From DATMXS01 sp035561355 (lineage in GTDB: Bacteria > Acidobacteriota > Terriglobia > Bryobacterales > Bryobacteraceae), in NCBI GenBank assembly GCA_035561355.1, contig DATMXS010000397.1, positions 1 to 13,756 of the forward strand: a DNA stretch of 13,756 nucleotides, given 5' to 3'. Below are positions 1 to 8,381 of the stretch, piece after piece; the first letter of the stretch is position 1, and every line of letters begins with the position of its first letter. Under the pieces are notes generated by a model. That model saw only the letters and a program-made list of their open reading frames with translations, had not been told where the DNA came from and did no database searches. The position numbers and the translations under genes were made by a program.

Positions 1-603
1 GCTCGAGGGCACCGAAGTGCTACTCGAAGCCGCCGAGGTGGTGCGCGCGGACGAACTCGAAGTCCGCGAAGATGTGGGGCTGCTGAACCGGCTGAGTGCG
101 TTTCGAAGTGACGCGGTGCCCGAAGCCGAGCTCATACCTGAGCCGGCTCCCGCGGTGCCGCCGCCTGCCGAAGCGGATGTACCGCCAGATGTGCCGCCCG
201 ACGACCCTGAGCCGCCCGAAGAAGTACCCGATGAGGAGTTGCCGCCCGAGCTGCCCGTGCTGCTCCTGCCGCTACTGCCACCGCTGTTTCCGCCGCCACC
301 TCCGCCTCCGCCCCCGCCGCTCCTCGGGCCTCCGCGCCTGCCAGAGAGTTGCGGCGCCAGAAGCGATCCGAAGCGCTCCGGCGCAATAACGCCGGTGAGG
401 CGGAACGTGCGGTCCAGGCTACCGGCACGAACGCGGGCCGTGCGGACAGCCGCCGTCGCCGAAGTCTCGCCGGTTTGCGAAGGTGTGTCCGGCCTGGCCT
501 GCCAGTAGAGTCCCGTGACTCCCAACAGAAGACCAAGCGTTACCCACAGACCGGCCCGGCCTCTGCCGCGCCTCTCAGATTCGTGATTGGATTTCATCCG
601 CAT
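1..603 (-). CDS. HlyD/MFP-family efflux periplasmic adaptor, N-terminal part (cut by window edge)
   Basis: The frame is open from ATG at 603 down to base 1 (201 codons), so the C-terminal part lies outside the window. The N-terminus is basic (MRMKSNHESERRGRGR), followed by one hydrophobic segment at about residues 18-35, which suits an inner-membrane anchor. The next stretch, about 53-90 (VRTARVRAGSLDRTFRLTG, then APQLSGR), resembles the start of membrane-fusion/adaptor proteins of RND and ABC exporters. From about residue 91 to the edge the protein is nearly all Gly, Ser, Thr and Ala, beginning with a run of ten Gly. Such adaptors link an inner-membrane pump to an outer-membrane channel; the pump gene would be expected further left. 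A second in-frame ATG at 597 is possible. An in-frame stop at 646-648 limits upstream extension; neither ATG has a strong ribosome binding site. The proline-rich reading frame on the plus strand here is its shadow. The family call rests on a short conserved stretch. Confidence 0.7.
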   Translation of the reverse strand, partial: MRMKSNHESERRGRGRAGLWVTLGLLLGVTGLYWQARPDTPSQTGETSATAAVRTARVRAGSLDRTFRLTGVIAPERFGSLLAPQLSGRRGGPRSGGGGGGGGGGNSGGSSGRSSTGSSGGNSSSGTSSGGSGSSGGTSGGTSASAGGGTAGAGSGMSSASGTASLRNALSRFSSPTSSRTSSSSARTTSAASSSTSVPSS

Positions 604-616
604 GGTTACGGGTCCA

Positions 617-636
617 CCGGGCACAACTACGCCCGG
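617..636 (-). other. GC-rich stem-loop just upstream of the adaptor gene
   Basis: CCGGGC at 617-622 and GCCCGG at 631-636 form a perfect 6-bp stem with an 8-nt loop. It ends 13 bp before the adaptor ATG at 603, so in the mRNA it would lie in the leader close to the ribosome-binding region. It could affect translation or be chance in GC-rich DNA. Confidence 0.35.
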
Positions 637-795
637 CTTCGCTTCTCAGGTTTCCCTTGAATGGATAAAGACGGAAAGCGCCTCTAAAAGGTTAGCCCAA
701 AAGCGAAAAAGCCATACGGAGGCTGTAAACGGCGTTCAGTGCCGAAGCGTTCAGAGAACGCAAAGAACCACCCTGCCGCGCCGAAGCCGCGCCTT

Positions 796-845
796 TAAAC
801 AGAAAGAGCGCAGGCACGGACCATTGAAGGCTCGGACCTGCGCTC
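796..845 (-). terminator. Intrinsic terminator after rho
   Basis: Read on the minus strand, GAGCGCAGG (845-837) pairs perfectly with CCTGCGCTC (814-806), a 9-bp stem, and is followed at once by TTTCTGTTTA (805-796). It begins 21 bp after the rho stop codon. GC-rich stem plus T-rich tail is the standard factor-independent layout. It separates the clp/lon/rho block from the adaptor gene, and is the only stem in the window with a clear U-tract. Confidence 0.75.
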
Positions 846-866
846 GTATGTCTGCTATCTGCGCCG

Positions 867-2276
867 CTACCCGCTCATCGCAGCCAGGAACTCGGCGTTG
901 GACCGCGTTTTGCCGAGTTTGTCCTGCAAAAGCTCCATTGCCTCCACCTGCGACAAGGGGGACAGCACCTTGCGCAGCACCCAAACGCGGTTCAGTTCCT
1001 CCCGCGGCTGGAGCAACTCTTCCTTACGGGTGCCGCTCTTATTGATATCGATGGCCGGGAAGACGCGCTTGTCTACGAGTTTTCGGTCAAGATGGATTTC
1101 CATATTGCCGGTACCCTTGAACTCTTCGAAGATCACGTCGTCCATACGGCTGCCGGTATCGATCAGGGCCGTCGCAATGATGGTCAGCGAGCCGCCCTCT
1201 TCGATGTTGCGCGCCGCACCGAAGAACCGCTTCGGGCGCTGGAGGGCGTTCGAATCGACGCCGCCCGAGAGCACCTTGCCCGAGGGCGGGACGATGGTGT
1301 TATAAGCTCGTGCGAGACGCGTAATCGAATCGAGCAGGATTACGACGTCACGCTTGTGCTCCACCAACCGCTTCGCCTTCTCGATAACCATTTCGGCCAC
1401 CTGGACATGGCGGGCCGCCGGCTCGTCGAAGGTTGAACTGATTACTTCACCCCGGACCGAGCGCTGCATGTCCGTAACTTCCTCAGGACGCTCGTCGATG
1501 AGCAGCACGATCAGCACGATCTCGGGATGGTTGGCCGTGATCGAGTTCGCGATGCTCTGCAACATCATGGTTTTCCCGGTGCGCGGGGGCGATACGATCA
1601 GCCCGCGCTGCCCCTTGCCGATGGGGGTCAGCAGATCCATGATCCGGCCGGAGTAGTTGTCTTTCGCCGTCTCGAGCTTGATGCGCTCGTTCGGGTAGAG
1701 CGGCGTCAAGTTATCGAAGAAGATCTTGTTACGGGCTTCCTCGGGCGGCTCGAAGTTGATCGCGTCGACCTTGATGAGGGCGAAGTACCGCTCACCTTCC
1801 TTGGGCGGCCGGATCTGGCCGGAGATGGTATCTCCGGTTCTCAGATCGAAACGGCGGATCTGTGACGGCGAAACGTAGACGTCGTCGGGACCGGGAAGGT
1901 AGTTGTACTCGGGAGCGCGAAGGAAGCCGAAGCCGTCCGGCAGACACTCGAGGACGCCTTCAGAGAAGATTAGCCCGCTCTTCTCGGCTTGTGCCTGGAG
2001 GATCTTGAAGATCAGCTCTTGTTTGCGTAAGCCCGACGTGCCGGCCAAGCCCAAGTCCTTGGATATATTGTTGAGCTGCTGGATGCTCATGTCTTTGAGC
2101 GCCACCAGATCCAAGGTCGGAGTCTTTTCGGCCACGCCGTTCTTTTGGGGAGTTACGTTGCCGCGCCCCTTGCGGGCGCCGGCCTGAGGAGGAGCGCCGG
2201 TTGGTGGGGACTGCTGTTGGGCCTGCGGCTTTTCCTCCTGAGCCTGCTGGTTCAGGGTCTGTTCTGGGTTCTCCAT
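867..2276 (-). CDS. rho: Transcription termination factor Rho
   Basis: Hexameric RNA-dependent ATPase/helicase that ends transcription at factor-dependent sites. From ATG at 2276 the protein has 469 residues; E. coli Rho has 419. The extra length is an N-terminal tail of about 50 residues rich in Gln, Pro and Gly, probably disordered. Then come the Rho_N helical region (about 57-100), the RNA-binding cold-shock fold (about 103-170, with GVLECLPDGFGFLR), Walker A SPPRTGKT at about 229-236, Walker B VVILLD at about 311-316, and the loop region RPKRFFGAARNIEEGG. All core motifs are intact. An in-frame TTG at 2288 would add four residues; GGGAG lies 10 nt before the TTG and AAGGA 15 nt before the ATG, so the start is not settled. 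The 5' end overlaps engB by 25 nt, implying translational coupling. A clear intrinsic terminator follows the stop. Confidence 0.97.
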   Translation of the reverse strand: MENPEQTLNQQAQEEKPQAQQQSPPTGAPPQAGARKGRGNVTPQKNGVAEKTPTLDLVALKDMSIQQLNNISKDLGLAGTSGLRKQELIFKILQAQAEKSGLIFSEGVLECLPDGFGFLRAPEYNYLPGPDDVYVSPSQIRRFDLRTGDTISGQIRPPKEGERYFALIKVDAINFEPPEEARNKIFFDNLTPLYPNERIKLETAKDNYSGRIMDLLTPIGKGQRGLIVSPPRTGKTMMLQSIANSITANHPEIVLIVLLIDERPEEVTDMQRSVRGEVISSTFDEPAARHVQVAEMVIEKAKRLVEHKRDVVILLDSITRLARAYNTIVPPSGKVLSGGVDSNALQRPKRFFGAARNIEEGGSLTIIATALIDTGSRMDDVIFEEFKGTGNMEIHLDRKLVDKRVFPAIDINKSGTRKEELLQPREELNRVWVLRKVLSPLSQVEAMELLQDKLGKTRSNAEFLAAMSG

Positions 2277-2896
2277 ATCGCTTGCCAAATTTCCTTCGCT
2301 CCCTGGCCGGTCACGGCTGAAAACGGGATGGGTTCAGAACCGTCTCCCATTTCCCTCCGGATCGCCGCCAGACCGCGCATTCGTTCCGACTGGTTTAACT
2401 TGTCAAATTTGGTAGCCACCACAAGGTAGCGCCGCTCGTGGAACTCCAACCAGTCCTTCAGTTCCACGTCTTTATCCATCCAGCCCCTGCGGGCATCCAG
2501 TAGCAGGATCGAGACTGCGAGTCTCTGCCGTTCCAGCAGGTACGCCTCTACCAACTCCCGCCAGGACGCCTGCATTTCGCGGGGAACCCGGGCGTATCCA
2601 TAGCCCGGCAGGTCCGCGAATTGGAGTTGCTCGTCCACACGATAAAAGTGAATCAACCGGGTGGCGCCCGGCGTGCTGCTGGTCTTCGCGAAGCGGCGGC
2701 CACCGAGCAGGCAGTTCAGTAGGCTGGACTTGCCCACATTGCTTCTACCGAGAAAAGCAATCTCCGGCAGTTCCTCCATTGGGAACTGGGCCGGGCGGGC
2801 TGCCCCTATTATATACCGCACATCCACAGGTGTTTGCTCGCTTCGGCGGCTTGGCGGCCCGAGGTTCCGAACCGGAACGCACGAGCCGCAAGCCAC
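2252..2896 (-). CDS. engB: Ribosome-biogenesis GTP-binding protein EngB/YsxC/YihA
   Basis: TRAFAC-class GTPase needed for late 50S subunit assembly. All G motifs are visible (numbered from GTG 2896): G1 GRSNVGKSS at 50-58, G2 Thr in STPGATR (about 75), G3 DLPG at 95-98, G4 TKFDK at 162-166, G5 SAVTG at 193-197. The start is uncertain. GTG at 2896 lies 5 bp after the lon stop, with AGGA 3 nt upstream, and gives 214 residues. However, the first 23 residues look unlike the family, and GTG at 2827 (191 residues) matches the B. subtilis YsxC N-terminus much better (DVRYIIGAARPAQFP against its SEIVISAVKPEQYP). I give the longer form as the outer limit. It sits between lon and rho on one strand and overlaps rho by 25 nt. 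Confidence 0.93.
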   Translation of the reverse strand: MACGSCVPVRNLGPPSRRSEQTPVDVRYIIGAARPAQFPMEELPEIAFLGRSNVGKSSLLNCLLGGRRFAKTSSTPGATRLIHFYRVDEQLQFADLPGYGYARVPREMQASWRELVEAYLLERQRLAVSILLLDARRGWMDKDVELKDWLEFHERRYLVVATKFDKLNQSERMRGLAAIRREMGDGSEPIPFSAVTGQGAKEIWQAIWRTQNRP

Positions 2897-2901
2897 AGAT
2901 C

Positions 2902-5316
<2,415 letters not shown>

Positions 5317-5367
5317 TGGGTAAACCGTTCTTGGGATGCAGGACAAAGGCCAGAAGGTTCGCCGGTA

Positions 5368-5393
5368 CGGGCCGGAGTCCCAGTTCCGGCCCG
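5368..5393 (-). other. Strong GC hairpin between clpX and lon
   Basis: CGGGCCGGA (5368-5376) and TCCGGCCCG (5385-5393) form a perfect 9-bp stem with an 8-nt loop. On the minus strand it lies downstream of the clpX stop (5442) and 51 nt upstream of the lon ATG. No T-run follows, so it is not a standard intrinsic terminator. It could be a 3'-end processing/stability element for clpX, a partial terminator, or a structured lon leader. Confidence 0.5.
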
Positions 5394-5441
5394 CGGCGGA
5401 TCGGTATAAGCAGTTGAATTCAGAGCAGACGCGTGGGAAAC

Positions 5442-6713
5442 CTAGCCCGCCTTCTCAAGCAGGGCCAAGCTGATCTTTTGCGTCACAACCATCTCCTTGG
5501 TGACAACGAACTCGCGCACCTTCTTGTATGACGGGAGATAGTACATCAGATCCAGCATCAGGTCCTCGAGGATCATCCTGAGGCCCCGGGCGCCGACCTT
5601 GCGTTCCATTGCAAGCACGGCAATGGCTTCCAAGGCATCGTCGCTAAATTTCAGTCTAACATTTTCGAACTCGAAGAGCCGTTGGTACTGTTTGGCGATC
5701 GCGTTCTTCGGTTTGGTCAGGATTTGAACCAGCGCATCCTTGTCCAACTCTTCGAGAACGCCTACCACCGGCATGCGGCCGATGAACTCCGGGATGAACC
5801 CGAACCGGATCAGGTCAACAGGCTGGATCCGCGCGAGCAGATCGGTATCCCGGCGGAAGTTTTGCCCGGGCCCCCTGCCGTCCTTCTGGTCCTCCGGCGA
5901 CAAAAAGCCCATCGACTTCTTGCCGACGCGCCGGCTGATCACCTTCTCGAGGCCTACAAACGCACCTCCGCAGATGAAGAGGATGTTCGTCGTGTCGATC
6001 GGCGTGAACTCCTGGTGGGGATGCTTTCGCCCTCCCTGGGGTGGAACGTTTGCGACTGTGCCCTCCAGGATTTTGAGGAGCGCCTGCTGGACGCCTTCGC
6101 CAGAAACATCGCGCGTAATCGACGGGTTTTCATCCTTGCGGCTGATCTTATCGATCTCGTCGATGTAGATGATGCCCTGCTGTGCACGCTGGACGTCCCA
6201 GTCCGCGTTCTGAAGCAATCGCAGGATGATGTTCTCGACATCCTCGCCCACATAACCCGCTTCCGTGAGCGTTGTCGCGTCTACGATCGCGAATGGTACG
6301 TCGAGGATGCGCGCCAGGGTTTGAGCCAACAGCGTCTTGCCGGAACCGGTGGGGCCGATGAGCAGGATGTTGCTCTTGGCCACCTCCACATCCCCGGTGC
6401 GCTGCTTATTCATGTGGATGCGCTTGTAGTGGTTGTAAACCGCCACGGCAAGCTTCTTTTTTGTCGGGTCCTGCCCTATGACGTACTGATCAAGGTACTC
6501 CTTCAATTCAAGGGGCTTTGGCAGTTTATGAGGCGCTGCGTAAGGGGCGTCGTGGCGATCGTCCTCAAGGATCGAGTTGCACACAGCGATGCATTCATCG
6601 CAGATGTACGCTCTGGGAAAATCACTTGGGGAGGAGATCAGCTTGCCTACGACGTCCTGGCTCTTGTGGCAGAACGAGCACCGCAACGGCTCATCAGAAC
6701 CAGTACGTTTCAT
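5442..6713 (-). CDS. clpX: ClpX, ATP-binding unfoldase subunit of the Clp protease
   Basis: AAA+ hexamer that unfolds tagged proteins and feeds them to ClpP. Full length at 423 residues (E. coli 424). N-terminal zinc domain with Cys12, Cys15, Cys38 and Cys41; Walker A GPTGSGKT at 120-127; pore loop GYVG at 153-156; Walker B IIYIDEIDK at 181-189; RKH loop in GRKHPH at 228-233; sensor-2 GARGLR at 374-379. The loop that docks on ClpP reads Met-Gly-Phe (268-270) instead of the common Ile-Gly-Phe. ATG at 6713 is preceded by GGGAG (6725-6721) with a 7-nt spacer, which fixes the start. No clpP lies between it and tig, its usual place. A good promoter with an overlapping palindrome lies about 60 bp upstream, so clpX probably starts its own transcript reading into lon, engB and rho. 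Confidence 0.98.
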   Translation of the reverse strand: MKRTGSDEPLRCSFCHKSQDVVGKLISSPSDFPRAYICDECIAVCNSILEDDRHDAPYAAPHKLPKPLELKEYLDQYVIGQDPTKKKLAVAVYNHYKRIHMNKQRTGDVEVAKSNILLIGPTGSGKTLLAQTLARILDVPFAIVDATTLTEAGYVGEDVENIILRLLQNADWDVQRAQQGIIYIDEIDKISRKDENPSITRDVSGEGVQQALLKILEGTVANVPPQGGRKHPHQEFTPIDTTNILFICGGAFVGLEKVISRRVGKKSMGFLSPEDQKDGRGPGQNFRRDTDLLARIQPVDLIRFGFIPEFIGRMPVVGVLEELDKDALVQILTKPKNAIAKQYQRLFEFENVRLKFSDDALEAIAVLAMERKVGARGLRMILEDLMLDLMYYLPSYKKVREFVVTKEMVVTQKISLALLEKAG

Positions 6714-6771
6714 AGGGTGGCTCCCGAACCGTCGGTGTTACCGGCAAAATGCATATACGGGATCTGTTCTT

Positions 6772-6800
6772 ATTATCCCGCGAACGCGGGATCTCAGCAA
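6772..6800 (-). promoter_or_regulatory. Probable sigma-70-type promoter for clpX
   Basis: On the minus strand, TTGCTG (6800-6795) and GATAAT (6777-6772) are separated by exactly 17 bp. The -10 matches TATAAT at 5 of 6 positions; the -35 keeps the TTG core. The expected transcript start, near 6765, leaves a leader of about 50 nt before the clpX ATG at 6713. It is the best promoter-like pair I found in the window. Confidence 0.6.
6775..6792. promoter_or_regulatory. 18-bp palindrome, candidate operator over the clpX promoter
   Basis: ATCCCGCGAACGCGGGAT has two 8-bp arms that are perfect inverted copies around a 2-bp centre. It fills most of the spacer between the -35 and -10 boxes and overlaps the -10, a classic repressor position. 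A further copy of the half-site CGGGATCT, present at 6787-6794, recurs at 6758-6765, 29 bp away near the expected transcript start. It is not the CIRCE/HrcA sequence. In RNA it could also fold as a short hairpin, but no T-run follows. The regulator is unknown. Confidence 0.5.
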
Positions 6801-6926
6801 TCACCAAGATGCGGGGGGCCGGGCGGAAGTCCAACGATCGCAGAGAATTAACCGAGATTAATCATAATCGGGCGACTCGGCGCACTCTTACCCTGTGCTC
6901 AGAGTGACGCGCGCGGGCGATCTTCG

Positions 6927-6975
6927 GTTTCCCCATCCGCAGAATCGGGGGAAACGACACATATCGGCTCCCCCC
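6927..6975 (-). other. Competing hairpins downstream of tig
   Basis: On the minus strand the first element after the tig stop (6987) is GGGGGGA (6975-6969). The next is a C-run within GTTTCCCCC (6955-6947), and the third is GGGGAAAC (6934-6927). The middle element can pair with the first (about 6 bp) or with the third (GTTTCCCC with GGGGAAAC, 8 perfect bp, 13-nt loop), but not with both. No U-tract follows either stem. It may act as the tig 3' end or as a switchable structure in read-through RNA towards clpX. Confidence 0.4.
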
Positions 6976-6986
6976 ACATCAATTCT

Positions 6987-8249
6987 CTACTCCGCCACTT
7001 TGCGAGCTTGCTCGAACAGGAACGAAAGCGCCTTTTCCGTTCGGATCCGGGCGGCGATCCTGCCCAGGCCGCCTTCCTTCTCGAGCCGCATCCTCACGGC
7101 GGCGACGGGCTCTCGCTCCTGCCGGGCAAAGCGAGCCACTTCCTTATCGACCTCGTCATTGGTCGCGTGGATCTGCTCGGCATCGGCGATCCGATGCACC
7201 AGCAGCGACGCCTTCACGTCCTTCACTGCACGCTCTCGCTGGGATTCCTTAATCTTTGCCCAGTCGAGCTTCACTTTGCTCGGATCAACGCCCTGTGCGG
7301 CGAGCTCGTGGAGATGGCGCTCCACTTGACTCTCGATCTGCCGCTCGATGTAGGCGTCCGGCACCGGAAAGTCGTGCATCTCGACGAGAGCATCGACGAT
7401 CTTGTTCTTCGCCTCCTGCTGTGCGACGTACTGGCGCTCGGTGAAGATGGCGGTGCGGACGGCCTCGCGGAGTTCGCCGAGGTTCTTGAAATCACCCACG
7501 TCGCCCGCAAACTCGTCGTTCAGCTCCGGCAGCTCTTTCTTCCTAAGGACCTTCAGGGCGGCGTGGAACCGGACGGTCTTGCCTGCGATCTTCTCGTTGC
7601 CGTAGTCCTCGGGATAAAGAACGTCGAAGTCCTTCTCCTCGCCCGGGTTCATGCCGCGAAGATTCTCGCTGAAACCGGCCAGGGTTTCTTCGCCGCCGAT
7701 CAGTAGCGTGACCTCGTCCTGGTTGATCGGGGGATTCACGCCCGCGAGGCTGTTGAGCGACAGAACGGCGTAATCGCCATCCTCGGCCGGCCGGGGCTCG
7801 ATGGCGACGAATTCGGCCTTCTGCTCCCGAATCGCGTCGATGCGCTTGTCAATCTCCTCGTCGCTGACCTCGGGCTCGCTGTACTTCACCTCGACGCCCT
7901 TGTAGTCCTTCAACTCGAACTGCGGCGCGACCTCGAACTCGGCTTTAAACCGCAGCGGTTCGCCGGGGTGGAAGTGCACCTCGGTGATGCTGGGCGTACC
8001 GACGACCGCGAGCCCCTCTTCCTCCGCACGCTTGAAGAAGTGCTTCGGCAGCAGCTTATCGAGCACCTCCTGCCGGATGTCTTCCTGGAAACGGCGGCGG
8101 ATCAGGTCCGTCGGCACCTTGCCGGGCCGGAAACCGGGGATCCGGACACGCTTCTTGAGAGACTCGACGGCGCGCTCGGTTTCACTGTCTACATCAACAA
8201 CCGGAACGGTCAATTCGAGCGTTTGCTTCAGATTCTGGGCTTCAGCCAA
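6987..8249 (-). CDS. tig: Trigger factor, ribosome-bound chaperone / peptidyl-prolyl isomerase
   Basis: First chaperone met by nascent proteins at the ribosomal exit tunnel. The start is TTG at 8249, since GGAGG (8261-8257) lies 7 nt upstream and the resulting N-terminus (MAEAQNLKQTLELTVPV) fits the family; a start at 8321 would add 24 unrelated residues. This gives 420 residues (E. coli 432). The ribosome-binding signature GFRPGKVP is at 39-46. The PPIase (FKBP-like) domain covers about 155-240, and the helical substrate-binding arms about 110-150 and 245-420. It is the first gene of the protein-quality block, 273 bp ahead of clpX and 132 bp after pgm. A CATAAT (8312-8307) in the upstream gap could be a -10 box, but no convincing -35 accompanies it. 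Confidence 0.96.
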   Translation of the reverse strand: MAEAQNLKQTLELTVPVVDVDSETERAVESLKKRVRIPGFRPGKVPTDLIRRRFQEDIRQEVLDKLLPKHFFKRAEEEGLAVVGTPSITEVHFHPGEPLRFKAEFEVAPQFELKDYKGVEVKYSEPEVSDEEIDKRIDAIREQKAEFVAIEPRPAEDGDYAVLSLNSLAGVNPPINQDEVTLLIGGEETLAGFSENLRGMNPGEEKDFDVLYPEDYGNEKIAGKTVRFHAALKVLRKKELPELNDEFAGDVGDFKNLGELREAVRTAIFTERQYVAQQEAKNKIVDALVEMHDFPVPDAYIERQIESQVERHLHELAAQGVDPSKVKLDWAKIKESQRERAVKDVKASLLVHRIADAEQIHATNDEVDKEVARFARQEREPVAAVRMRLEKEGGLGRIAARIRTEKALSFLFEQARKVAE

Positions 8250-8256
8250 GAGACAA

Positions 8257-8261
8257 CCTCC
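8257..8261 (-). promoter_or_regulatory. Ribosome binding site that fixes the TTG start of tig
   Basis: GGAGG on the minus strand, 7 nt before TTG at 8249. It is the strongest Shine-Dalgarno match in the window and decides for the non-ATG start. A nearby ATG (8263-8261) overlaps it but is out of frame. Confidence 0.85.
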
Positions 8262-8336
8262 ATGTCCTGTCGTAGCGGGAGGAAACGGCGGGACTTCGCC
8301 TAAGAGATTATGGTACCTCAACTTGCACCCGATTCA

Positions 8337-8378
8337 GGGGGACACGCTCACGGCGCGCCCCCCTTTCGCGTGCGCGAA
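8337..8378 (-). other. Two GC-rich stem-loops after pgm
   Basis: Just past the pgm stop (8382), the minus strand reads TTCGCG-CA-CGCGAA (8378-8365), a short hairpin. Then G-run 8363-8358 pairs with C-run 8341-8337, with a CGC/GCG inner pair possible. No T-run follows. The position suggests the 3' end of the pgm transcript, perhaps a U-less terminator or a stability element. Folding energy was not computed. Confidence 0.4.
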
Positions 8379-8381
8379 CTC

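Noticed and set aside
17..508. Proline-rich open frame on the plus strand
   Set aside because: It is the antisense of the Gly/Ser-rich adaptor frame; the proline run mirrors Gly codons, and it has no recognisable domain or ribosome binding site.
132..536. Alternative minus-strand frame of 134 codons, considered as a frameshifted adaptor
   Set aside because: The neighbouring minus frame from 603 to 1 is open and has the membrane anchor and adaptor motif; this one is Arg/Ala-rich shadow sequence.
747..761. Small palindrome GCGTTC-AGA-GAACGC between rho and the adaptor gene
   Set aside because: Six-bp arms with a 3-nt loop, no T-run and no convincing promoter nearby; not strong enough to call a site.
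6775..6792. CIRCE element (HrcA operator)
   Set aside because: The palindrome does not match TTAGCACTC-N9-GAGTGCTAA in sequence or spacing.
5682..6851. 389-codon plus-strand open frame
   Set aside because: Antisense to clpX; no motif, no ribosome binding site, and it only persists because of codon bias in clpX.
6714..6986. Decayed clpP or small gene in the tig-clpX gap
   Set aside because: Neither strand shows a ClpP catalytic motif or an open frame with a ribosome binding site; the gap is better explained by hairpins and a promoter.
8250..8321. 24-residue N-terminal extension of trigger factor
   Set aside because: The TTG at 8249 has an ideal GGAGG site and the family N-terminus; the extension has no similarity to the family.
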